The notes beneath the pieces were generated by a model. That model saw nothing but the letters and a program-made list of their open reading frames with translations, was not told where the DNA came from and did no database searches. DNA of 12,008 nt. Source: Opitutaceae bacterium. Lineage in GTDB: Bacteria; Verrucomicrobiota; Verrucomicrobiia; Opitutales; Opitutaceae. Of the stretch, positions 1 to 6,859 are shown piece by piece; the stretch's first letter is position 1, and the number at the start of each line of letters is the position of its first letter. The position numbers were made by a program, and so were the translations under genes. The stretch covers positions 1-12,008 of the forward strand of contig SXZN01000008.1 of assembly GCA_005787865.1 (NCBI GenBank), written 5' to 3'.

Positions 1-672
1 GGGGAGGCGTACACTAAAATTGGCACGCCCAACAATACGGGTACGCGTATTTTCTGCGTTTCGGGTCACGTGCAGCGCCCTGGCTATTATGAATTTGAGG
101 CCGGCAAGATAACGCTTGGTCAATTGCTAAATGAAGTCTGTGGGGGCCCATTGCCTGGACGCACGTTCAAGGCGGTTATTCCCGGCGGATCTTCCGCAAA
201 GATCCTGCGCTTCGGCGAACGCTTTAAAGGTAAGCGCAAGGTCGGCGCGGAGCTGGTCGACTACGATTGGGGCGTCGAGGATGTCCCGATGGATTTTGAT
301 TCGCTGGGCATGATCGGCACTATGGGCGGTTCCGGTGGGGTGATCGTGATGGATGATTCGGTTAATATGGTCGAGGCCTTGGCTAATATTAATGCTTTTT
401 ACGCGCACGAGAGTTGCGGGCAGTGCACGCCGTGTCGCGAAGGTTCGCTTTGGATGAAAAAAATCACAACGCGGATGGTGCACGGCACGGCGCGAGCAGA
501 AGATGCGGCCTTGCTCAAGAGTGTCGCGGATCAAATTCCTGGCCGGACCATTTGCGCTTTCGGCGAAGCCTGTTCTTGGCCGACGCAAAGTTTCCTCGCG
601 AAATTTGGTGATGAATTTAAAAATTATACGGAGACCAAGCAAGGGGCACCGACTCCGGCCACCCTGATCTGA
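1..672 (+). CDS. nuoF: NADH-quinone oxidoreductase subunit F, C-terminal part (5' end outside window)
   Basis: NuoF is the peripheral-arm subunit of complex I that binds FMN and NADH and carries the 4Fe-4S cluster N3. The reading frame is open from base 1, so the start lies upstream; about 223 C-terminal residues are present of a family that usually has roughly 420-450. What remains covers the end of the Rossmann-like part, the SLBB (soluble ligand-binding) region and the helical Fe-S domain. The N3 ligands are visible as SCGQCTPCREG, with cysteine codons at 415, 424 and 433, and the fourth Cys in RTICAFGEAC at 553. The stretch VPMDFDSL followed by GGVIVMDD is typical of the family. A charged segment of about 20-30 residues just before VPMDFD (bases 199-285) looks longer than in E. 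coli NuoF. An internal GTG at base 70 is not the start, because typical NuoF sequence precedes it. Identification is firm. Confidence 0.97.
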   Translation, partial: GEAYTKIGTPNNTGTRIFCVSGHVQRPGYYEFEAGKITLGQLLNEVCGGPLPGRTFKAVIPGGSSAKILRFGERFKGKRKVGAELVDYDWGVEDVPMDFDSLGMIGTMGGSGGVIVMDDSVNMVEALANINAFYAHESCGQCTPCREGSLWMKKITTRMVHGTARAEDAALLKSVADQIPGRTICAFGEACSWPTQSFLAKFGDEFKNYTETKQGAPTPATLI

Positions 673-727
673 GCCGTCCCGGGCCGCTTTTCTTTATCCG
701 CAAAACTTAGCGATTAAAATATTTGCA

Positions 728-2458
728 ATGATGCAGCCGCTCCCATCCGACCTCATCACCGTCAACGTTGACGGCCAGGACATCGCCGTGCCGAAGGGGA
801 CGAATATGATTGAGGCTGCTCGGCTGGCCAGTGTGGAGGTGCCGCATTATTGCTATCACCCTAAGCTGACGATCTCCGGCAACTGTCGCATGTGTCTGGT
901 CGAAATGGGGCTGCCGGTGGTTGATCCCGCGACGAAGGCTCCGCTCATGGACCCTGCCACGGGTAAACAAAAAATTAATTGGATGCCGCGTCCGACGATC
1001 GCCTGCGCCACCAACGCTTCTCCCGGGCTGCATATCCGCACCAACACTGCGGCGGTGCAGGATTGCCGCAACAGCGTGACAGAATTCCTCCTGATCAATC
1101 ATCCGCTCGATTGCCCAATTTGTGATCAAGCGGGTGAGTGTAAATTACAGGAGCATTCGACGGCCTATGGCCGCGGCTATTCGCGCTTCGTGGAGCAGAA
1201 AAATGTTAAGCCTAAACGCACCCAGCTCGGGCCGCGGGTTACGCTGGATGACGAACGCTGCATTCTGTGCTCACGCTGTGTGCGTTTTAGTAAAGAGATC
1301 GCGCAGGATGATGTCTTGGGCTTCATTGATCGCGGTAGTTACAGCACCCTGACGTGCTATCCGGGCAAGCAGCTCGCGAATAATTATTCGCTCAACACGG
1401 TGGATCTTTGTCCGGTTGGGGCGCTCACCAGTACTGATTTCCGCTTTAAGATGCGCGTCTGGTTTCTCAAGCAAACCCCCAGCATTGATTGCGAATCATC
1501 GGTCGGGGTCAATACCGAGGTCTGGAGTCGCGAAGGCGTGATCTACCGCATCACGCCGCGCCAAAATGATGCCGTCAATGACACATGGATGGCCGATTCT
1601 GGCCGCGTACTTTTCAAGGAGGTGTCAGCCGCTGATCGACTCAGCTGGGCTACGCTTAACGGGGTTCAGGTGACCCAGGGCAAGGCACTCCAAGCCGCGG
1701 TAGATTTATTGAGCGGCCGCGGCGGTCGGGCTGAGTCGGGCGCGGTCAAAGGGGTGGCGGTGGTTGGTTCTGGGCGCAGTACGGTCGAGGAGCAATTTCT
1801 GACGCAAAAGATTGCGGCTAAACTGAACGCTACCGTGGCCCTCGTCAGTCGGGTCGGGGTGGGGGATAAAATTTTAGTTTCCGCTGATCGTAATCCGAAT
1901 GTCCGGGGTGCCTTAGTCACGGGGTTGATTCACGCTTTGCCGGAGCAAAAACTGACGGCGTTGGGTGCGGCGATCGACGCTGGTCAGGTCCAGGTGGTAC
2001 TTTCGATCGGGGAAGATTTAATCGCGGCCGGCTTGACGGGTGCGCAGCTGGCTAAGGTGGCCGTGATTTATTTGGGCACGCACCAAAATGCTACCAGCGC
2101 AGTTGCCTCGGTGATGATGCCCACGCTGACCGTTTTCGAAAAAGCGGGCACGTTAGTGAATCAACAATTCCGGTTGCAGAAATTTGCGCGGGCAGTTCCT
2201 GGGCTAGCCGGAGTCTCTGACGATCTGGTGACGCTCAGTCATTTACTGAATGCGCTGAGTGGTGCGCCGCTGGGTGCGACGCTCGGCGCGCTTTGGCCGG
2301 TCATCGCCGCGGAGGTGAAGGTACTCGCGCACGCGACCTACGATACATTGCCGAGCACGGGGCTGCTGCTGGACAGCACCTCCTGGGCTGGTCTGCCATT
2401 TGTGGAAGGGGAGACGCTGCACTTTAAATCGGTTCGCGTCACGGGGGTGACCTCATGA
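728..2458 (+). CDS. nuoG: NADH-quinone oxidoreductase subunit G (75-kDa-type Fe-S subunit)
   Basis: NuoG is the largest peripheral-arm subunit of complex I and carries electrons from NuoF towards NuoI. The 576 residues begin with a 2Fe-2S ferredoxin domain (N1b: C42, C53, C56, C93). An HxxxCxxCxxxxxC motif follows (H125, C129, C132, C138; N4), then a second 4Fe-4S site (C178, C181, C184, C228; N5). The remainder is a degenerate molybdopterin-oxidoreductase-like domain. The optional N7 cluster is absent: only one Cys (C255) remains where N7-containing proteins have four. C56 and C93 are 37 residues apart, a long insertion that I recall from Thermus Nqo3 but not from E. coli. The protein is short compared with E. 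coli NuoG (about 900) or mitochondrial NDUFS1 (about 700), mainly through a reduced C-terminal domain. Two ATG codons (728 and 731) could start it; neither has a Shine-Dalgarno sequence. The stop overlaps the nuoH start. Confidence 0.97.
   Translation: MMQPLPSDLITVNVDGQDIAVPKGTNMIEAARLASVEVPHYCYHPKLTISGNCRMCLVEMGLPVVDPATKAPLMDPATGKQKINWMPRPTIACATNASPGLHIRTNTAAVQDCRNSVTEFLLINHPLDCPICDQAGECKLQEHSTAYGRGYSRFVEQKNVKPKRTQLGPRVTLDDERCILCSRCVRFSKEIAQDDVLGFIDRGSYSTLTCYPGKQLANNYSLNTVDLCPVGALTSTDFRFKMRVWFLKQTPSIDCESSVGVNTEVWSREGVIYRITPRQNDAVNDTWMADSGRVLFKEVSAADRLSWATLNGVQVTQGKALQAAVDLLSGRGGRAESGAVKGVAVVGSGRSTVEEQFLTQKIAAKLNATVALVSRVGVGDKILVSADRNPNVRGALVTGLIHALPEQKLTALGAAIDAGQVQVVLSIGEDLIAAGLTGAQLAKVAVIYLGTHQNATSAVASVMMPTLTVFEKAGTLVNQQFRLQKFARAVPGLAGVSDDLVTLSHLLNALSGAPLGATLGALWPVIAAEVKVLAHATYDTLPSTGLLLDSTSWAGLPFVEGETLHFKSVRVTGVTS
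2443..2450 (+). promoter_or_regulatory. Ribosome binding site of nuoH
   Basis: GGGGGTGA lies four bases before the nuoH ATG and matches the anti-Shine-Dalgarno complement GGAGGTGA with one mismatch. It sits inside the end of nuoG. Together with the ATGA overlap it supports 2455 as the nuoH start. It is one of only two credible Shine-Dalgarno sequences in the window. Confidence 0.55.
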
Positions 2459-3621
2459 ACGCCCTCTATCAATATTGGTTGAATCTGCCGCTGGTGCTCC
2501 AAATGGTCATCAAAGGCTTGGCGGTCATCGGCTTCATGTTTCCTATTGGCGGTGCGTGCTCGCTGATTGAGCGCAAAGTTTCTGCGTGGATGCAGGGGCG
2601 CCACGGGCCCAACCGAGCCATACCCTTCTGGATCGCGTGGGTGCCGATCATTGGTCCCTTACTGCAGCGCTTGGGGGTATTTCACTTAATGGCGGATGGC
2701 GGAAAAATGTTTTTTAAGGAAGACCCCATTCCGGGGCACGTGAACAAATTTTATTTCGTCCTCGCGCCAATCGTCGCGATGATCCCGGCCTTGACCACCG
2801 TGAGCGTGGTACCGTTTGGGGCTTACGTGGATACCGCGGGGCAGCTCGTTCCTTTGATCTTAGCGGATGTTGATGTCGGTTTGCTGGCGGTATTTGCGGT
2901 GTCCTCTCTCGGAGTCTATGCCTTGATTTTGGCCGGCTGGGCTTCCAATTCAAAATATCCATTCCTCGGCGGGGTGCGTGCATCGGCGCAGCTGATTTCG
3001 TATGAGCTGTCCATGACGCTCTCTATTTTGCCGGTGTTCCTGTGGGTGAATGCGCCGGGTGGTTCCGGTACGCTGAGTCTGTTTGCCGTCGTGCAAGCGC
3101 AGTCAGGCCCCTGGCATGCGTGGAGCGGCTTATGGTTTATTTTTACGATGCCGGTAGCGGCGCTGATTTTCCTCGTCTCGCTTTTCGCGGAGACCAATCG
3201 GTTACCCTTTGATATGGCAGAGGGGGAAGCCGATCTTGTCGGTGGCTTTCATACCGAGTACGGTTCGTTGAAATGGGGGCTCTTCTTTGTCGCGGAGTAT
3301 TCTCACATGCTGATCGGTTCCGGGGTGTTCGTGCTGCTTTTCTTGGGGGGCTGGAATCCGCTGCCGTGGCTGCCGCTGGCAACTTTCGCGGACTGGCTGG
3401 GTCTGGCGGGTAATTCGCTGGTCGTTGGGGCGCTTTCTATGGTAATCTTTCTCAGCAAAGTGCTGTTCTTTGTATTCCTCTTTATGTGGGTACGCTGGAC
3501 GGTGCCGCGCTTCCGCTACGATCAGGTGATGAAACTCGGCTGGCAGAAGTTACTGCCGCTCGCGATTGGTAACTTAATTTTCTACGCGCTGGTCATCGCC
3601 TGGGTGCAGGTCAAAAACTAA
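2455..3621 (+). CDS. nuoH: NADH-quinone oxidoreductase subunit H (quinone-site membrane subunit)
   Basis: NuoH is the membrane subunit at the joint of the two arms of complex I; it forms much of the quinone chamber and the first part of the proton path. The 388 residues are mostly hydrophobic with about eight or nine membrane segments, within the family's usual length. The family signature after the first helix is present as ERKVSAWMQGRHGPNR (residues 39-54). The second signature starts at E246 as ETNRLPFDMAEGEADLVGGF, followed by HTEY and FFVAEY; it contains the acidic loop residues linked to quinone-coupled proton transfer. The start overlaps the nuoG stop by four bases (ATGA), and nuoI follows after eight bases. 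Nothing suggests truncation or loss of function. Confidence 0.97.
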   Translation: MNALYQYWLNLPLVLQMVIKGLAVIGFMFPIGGACSLIERKVSAWMQGRHGPNRAIPFWIAWVPIIGPLLQRLGVFHLMADGGKMFFKEDPIPGHVNKFYFVLAPIVAMIPALTTVSVVPFGAYVDTAGQLVPLILADVDVGLLAVFAVSSLGVYALILAGWASNSKYPFLGGVRASAQLISYELSMTLSILPVFLWVNAPGGSGTLSLFAVVQAQSGPWHAWSGLWFIFTMPVAALIFLVSLFAETNRLPFDMAEGEADLVGGFHTEYGSLKWGLFFVAEYSHMLIGSGVFVLLFLGGWNPLPWLPLATFADWLGLAGNSLVVGALSMVIFLSKVLFFVFLFMWVRWTVPRFRYDQVMKLGWQKLLPLAIGNLIFYALVIAWVQVKN

Positions 3622-3629
3622 TTCTCGCC

Positions 3630-4169
3630 ATGGCCTACGTCGTCGAACGCAAACCTCTCACCCTCGCGGAACGGCTTTATCTGCCGCAGATTTTCGCGGG
3701 CTTACGCATCACCTTAAAGCATTTATTCGCGCCTAATGTGACGCTGCAATACCCCGAGGAGCGCCCCGTTATTCCCCCGGGCTATCGGGGTGTCCCGACG
3801 CTGGTGCGTGATCCTCAGGGGCGCGAGAAATGTGTTTCCTGTCAACTGTGTGAGTTTGTTTGCCCGCCGAAGGCAATTCGCATCACGCCGGGGTCGGTGC
3901 CGGCAGACCAGCCGGACCGGTTGCATATTGAAAAAGCGCCGCAAGCCTTCGAGATCGACATGCTGCGCTGTATCTATTGCGGCCTGTGTCAGGAAGTCTG
4001 CCCGGAGGAAGCGATCTTTTTGCAGAATCAATATTCCCTGAGCGGCTACACCCGGGCTGAGATGGTGAATGATAAAGCCCGACTTTACGAGCTGGGTGGC
4101 ACTTTGCCGGATCAACATTATAAATGGGACAAAAAGAAAATAGCGGCTGAGCACGGCAACACTCATTAA
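3630..4169 (+). CDS. nuoI: NADH-quinone oxidoreductase subunit I (2 x 4Fe-4S, 23-kDa/TYKY type)
   Basis: NuoI is the ferredoxin-like subunit of complex I that carries clusters N6a and N6b and hands electrons to N2 in NuoB near the quinone site. The 179 residues contain two classical CxxCxxCxxxCP motifs. The first has C68, C71, C74 and C78; the second has C114, C117, C120 and C124. As usual in 8-Fe ferredoxin folds, the last Cys of each motif is expected to bind the other cluster. The N-terminal 35 residues resemble the amphipathic helix that rests on the membrane arm, with PGYRGVPTLVRD leading into the first motif, as in the family. The ATG at 3630 has no Shine-Dalgarno sequence; translation probably continues from nuoH, eight bases upstream. 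nuoJ follows after five bases. Confidence 0.97.
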   Translation: MAYVVERKPLTLAERLYLPQIFAGLRITLKHLFAPNVTLQYPEERPVIPPGYRGVPTLVRDPQGREKCVSCQLCEFVCPPKAIRITPGSVPADQPDRLHIEKAPQAFEIDMLRCIYCGLCQEVCPEEAIFLQNQYSLSGYTRAEMVNDKARLYELGGTLPDQHYKWDKKKIAAEHGNTH

Positions 4170-4174
4170 TTTCG

Positions 4175-4681
4175 ATGGCTAACTTCTTATTTTATTTCTT
4201 CGCCTTGCTTGCCCTCGTCAGCGCTGGGCTGGTCGTGGTGAGTAAAAATCCCGTTAACGCGGCGCTCGGTTTGCTCTTAAGCCTCGTCGGTGTCGCCGGT
4301 TTGTTTGTGCTCCTCAATGCAGCCCTCTTGGCGTTTGTCCTCCTCTTGGTCTATGCTGGGGCCGTCGTCGCCCTTTTTCTTTTCATTATCATGTTGCTGG
4401 ATACGCGGCTGGAGCCGTCAAAGCCGTCGCCACGCCTTACGCTCATCGCCGCCACCCTCGGTGGGGCCCTGCTCGTCGTTGGCGTGCTGTCGTTAAACCA
4501 GCGCGCGATTTTGCTGGCGGGGGGCGCGTCCGGGACGGGGCCCACTTTAAAGCATTATGCGGAGCAATTATTCACCACCTATCTTTTGCCGGTGCAACTC
4601 GTGGGTTTTCTACTCCTGATTGCGATGCTCGGCGTGATCGTCTTAAGTAAAAAATCCGACCAAGCGGAGGAGACGCTATGA
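4175..4681 (+). CDS. nuoJ: NADH-quinone oxidoreductase subunit J
   Basis: NuoJ is a small membrane-arm subunit of complex I between NuoH and NuoK. In known structures its third helix holds a pi-bulge and changes conformation during turnover. The 168 residues show about five hydrophobic segments. The conserved core VYAGAVVALFLFIIMLLD, around residues 60-80, is the family hallmark. A poorly conserved loop follows (LEPSKPSPR), and the last helix ends in LGVIVLSKKSD. Length agrees with the 160-200 residues of the family. It sits five bases after nuoI, and its stop overlaps the nuoK start as ATGA. No Shine-Dalgarno sequence is visible before its ATG. Confidence 0.95.
   Translation: MANFLFYFFALLALVSAGLVVVSKNPVNAALGLLLSLVGVAGLFVLLNAALLAFVLLLVYAGAVVALFLFIIMLLDTRLEPSKPSPRLTLIAATLGGALLVVGVLSLNQRAILLAGGASGTGPTLKHYAEQLFTTYLLPVQLVGFLLLIAMLGVIVLSKKSDQAEETL
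4666..4672 (+). promoter_or_regulatory. Strong ribosome binding site of nuoK
   Basis: GGAGGAG lies five bases before the nuoK ATG, inside the end of nuoJ, and is the best Shine-Dalgarno match in the window. It shows that this organism can use canonical ribosome recruitment even though most genes here lack it. It may help keep up translation of this small subunit, which overlaps its upstream neighbour. Confidence 0.8.
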
Positions 4682-4983
4682 TCATAGATCTGCCGCATTA
4701 TTTATTATTGAGCGCGGTGCTTTTTGTCCTCGGCTTTTTTGGGGTACTCCTGCGCAAGAATACGTTGGTGATTTATATGTGTCTGGAGCTAATGCTGATT
4801 GCCGCGACGATCGCCTTGGCCGCCTTCTCGCACTTCAACGATACGCTCGACGGCAACGTTTTTGTTTTTTTCATCCTCACGATTGCCGCCGCGGAGGTTG
4901 CGGTTGGGCTAGCCATCATTGTCGCCCTCTTCCGGCAGCGGGGCACGGTGCAGGTGGAGGCTCTCAACCATCTGCGGCACTGA
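4678..4983 (+). CDS. nuoK: NADH-quinone oxidoreductase subunit K
   Basis: NuoK is a three-helix membrane subunit of complex I (MrpC-like) that takes part in the proton path between the quinone site and the antiporter-like subunits. The 101 residues match the family length exactly. The two membrane glutamates needed for activity in E. coli (E36 and E72) are seen here as E37, in CLELMLIAA, and E73, in IAAAEVAVGLAIIVALFR. The C-terminus is short and polar. The start overlaps the nuoJ stop (ATGA) and has a strong Shine-Dalgarno sequence. The stop is separated from the nuoL ATG by a single base. Confidence 0.97.
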   Translation: MIIDLPHYLLLSAVLFVLGFFGVLLRKNTLVIYMCLELMLIAATIALAAFSHFNDTLDGNVFVFFILTIAAAEVAVGLAIIVALFRQRGTVQVEALNHLRH

Positions 4984-4984
4984 T

Positions 4985-6856
4985 ATGAATCCCGTTCACA
5001 CGACTCTGCTTATTCTGCTGTTGCCGCTTTTTTCGGCGGCCGTGATTGCGTTAGGCTTGCGGCGGCAAGGGGCCTGGGCGGCGGGGCTCTCGACGGCGGT
5101 TGCGGGCGCCATTGCGATATTGTCATGGCAGCTGATTTTCAGCGGGCAGCGTAACTTCCCGGCGGCGTGGGAGTGGTTACGCCTGGGAGATTTTGTGGTC
5201 TCCCTCGGTTTTAAATTTGATGACCTCGCCGCGCTGATGCTCTTTGTGGTTAGTTTCGTCGGTTTCCTGATTCATGTTTTTTCGTTAGGCTACATGCGCG
5301 CTGATGCGGCGCGGGCTCGGTTCTTTGGTGGTTTATCGATCTTCATGTTCTCGATGCTCGGCATCGTCCTGGCTGATAATTTGTTCATGATTTTTATTTT
5401 TTGGGAACTGGTGGGCTTCAGTTCCTATTTGCTCATCGGACACTGGCACGAGCGGGCCGCGGCGGCGGAGGCGGCTAAAAAGGCTTTTATCGTTAATCGG
5501 GTGGGCGACTTCGGCTTCCTGCTCGGTATCATCATGTGCTACTGGAGCAATGGTACGGTGAATCTCACGGCGCTCGGGGCGCAACACGTGCCGAGTACGC
5601 TGATCGCTTTGCTGCTGTTCTGTGGCGCCGCGGGCAAATCGGCTCAGTTGCCGCTGCAGGTTTGGCTGCCGGACGCGATGGAAGGTCCTACGCCGGTGTC
5701 GGCGCTGATTCATGCGGCCACGATGGTGGCTGCCGGCATTTATCTGCTCTGCCGGATCAATGTCCTGATGGTCCCTGATGCCCTCACCGTCATCATGTGG
5801 ATCGGCACCCTCACGGCGTTGTATGCGGCGCTTTGTGCTGTCGTGCAGCGTGACATCAAGAAGGTCCTCGCTTACTCAACGCTTTCGCAGCTCGGCTACA
5901 TGGTCGCCGCTTTTGGGTTAGGCTCGTTTACTCTCCGGCATGAAATGGGCGGCGTCGTTCATGAAATGGTCATCGCAACCGGCGTGGGCGCCGCGATGTT
6001 CCATCTGACGACGCATGCTTTTTTTAAGGCCCTGCTCTTCTTGGGTTCGGGCTCGGTGATTCACGGCTGTCATCATGAGCAGGATATTTTTAAAATGGGC
6101 GGGCTACGCGCCAGAATGCCGCTTACGTTCATCACCTTTACTCTCGGGGTCCTGGCGATTATCGGGATGCCCGGACTGGCCGGATTTTTCTCCAAAGATG
6201 CTATTCTCTATTTAGCCCTGGAGAAAAATACGGCGGTCTTCGCGGTCTTAGTTTTCACGGCAGTGCTGACGTCGTTTTATATGATTCGCTTGTGGAAATT
6301 AACCTTCTGGGGCACGGCTCGCTCAGATCACGCGGCGCACGCGCATGAGAGCGGTTTGACGATGACATTACCCTTGGTGGTGCTCGCGGTCCTCTCGATC
6401 ATCGGAGGCTATGCGGGATTTTTTAGTCGTTGGGCGGGGGAAGTCGCGGACCTCGTGCCTGAGGCCACCGGGGCCGCGCATACCACGATCTGGTTGGTCT
6501 CGCTCGGCGTCATGCTGATGGGTGCCAGCGGGGCTTGGCTTTTTTATGCGTCAGCCGAAACCGATTCATTGGAAGGAAAATTCCGCCTGGGCTTCCGTGG
6601 GCTCACGGGGTTGCAGGAATCGTTCGATCGCTTATATACTTACTACGTCGCGAAGGTGCAGCAGCGGTTGGCCATGTTGCTGAATTTTATTGAGCAAATA
6701 TTTTTAGCCGGACTGCTGATCCGCGGATTGGGGGGCTTCGTTACGCTGGTTGGTTATGGTGCGCGGTCGCTCTATACCGGCAGTCTGCATACCTATGTTT
6801 ATTGGTTCTTATTGGGGACCGCACTCCTTTGGGCCTTCGCCGTTGGTATTTTTTAA
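4985..6856 (+). CDS. nuoL: NADH-quinone oxidoreductase subunit L (antiporter-like, with lateral helix)
   Basis: NuoL is the distal proton-pumping subunit of complex I, homologous to MrpA-type antiporters. The 623 residues give about 16 membrane segments. Pumping residues by alignment from memory are E141 (FWELVGFSSY), K218 (GKSAQLPLQVWLPDAMEGPTP) and K404 (GFFSKDAIL), matching E. coli E144, K229 and K399. The C-terminal part from LQESFDRLYTYYV onward is where the family has its long lateral helix and last anchoring segment. I chose the ATG at 4985, one base after the nuoK stop. The frame stays open back to an ATG at 4919, but those 22 extra residues are non-hydrophobic, unlike the family, and lie inside nuoK. 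No Shine-Dalgarno sequence is close enough, so translation probably depends on coupling to nuoK. Confidence 0.97.
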   Translation: MNPVHTTLLILLLPLFSAAVIALGLRRQGAWAAGLSTAVAGAIAILSWQLIFSGQRNFPAAWEWLRLGDFVVSLGFKFDDLAALMLFVVSFVGFLIHVFSLGYMRADAARARFFGGLSIFMFSMLGIVLADNLFMIFIFWELVGFSSYLLIGHWHERAAAAEAAKKAFIVNRVGDFGFLLGIIMCYWSNGTVNLTALGAQHVPSTLIALLLFCGAAGKSAQLPLQVWLPDAMEGPTPVSALIHAATMVAAGIYLLCRINVLMVPDALTVIMWIGTLTALYAALCAVVQRDIKKVLAYSTLSQLGYMVAAFGLGSFTLRHEMGGVVHEMVIATGVGAAMFHLTTHAFFKALLFLGSGSVIHGCHHEQDIFKMGGLRARMPLTFITFTLGVLAIIGMPGLAGFFSKDAILYLALEKNTAVFAVLVFTAVLTSFYMIRLWKLTFWGTARSDHAAHAHESGLTMTLPLVVLAVLSIIGGYAGFFSRWAGEVADLVPEATGAAHTTIWLVSLGVMLMGASGAWLFYASAETDSLEGKFRLGFRGLTGLQESFDRLYTYYVAKVQQRLAMLLNFIEQIFLAGLLIRGLGGFVTLVGYGARSLYTGSLHTYVYWFLLGTALLWAFAVGIF

Positions 6857-6859
6857 TCT

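Noticed and set aside
127..642. A 171-codon open frame on the - strand opposite nuoF
   Set aside because: It lies wholly within the nuoF coding region, its protein is rich in Arg and His as expected of a shadow frame, and it resembles no family I know.
4919..4984. Possible earlier start of nuoL inside nuoK
   Set aside because: The added 22 residues do not look like the hydrophobic NuoL N-terminus, while the ATG at 4985 gives MNPVHTTLLILLLPL directly after the nuoK stop.
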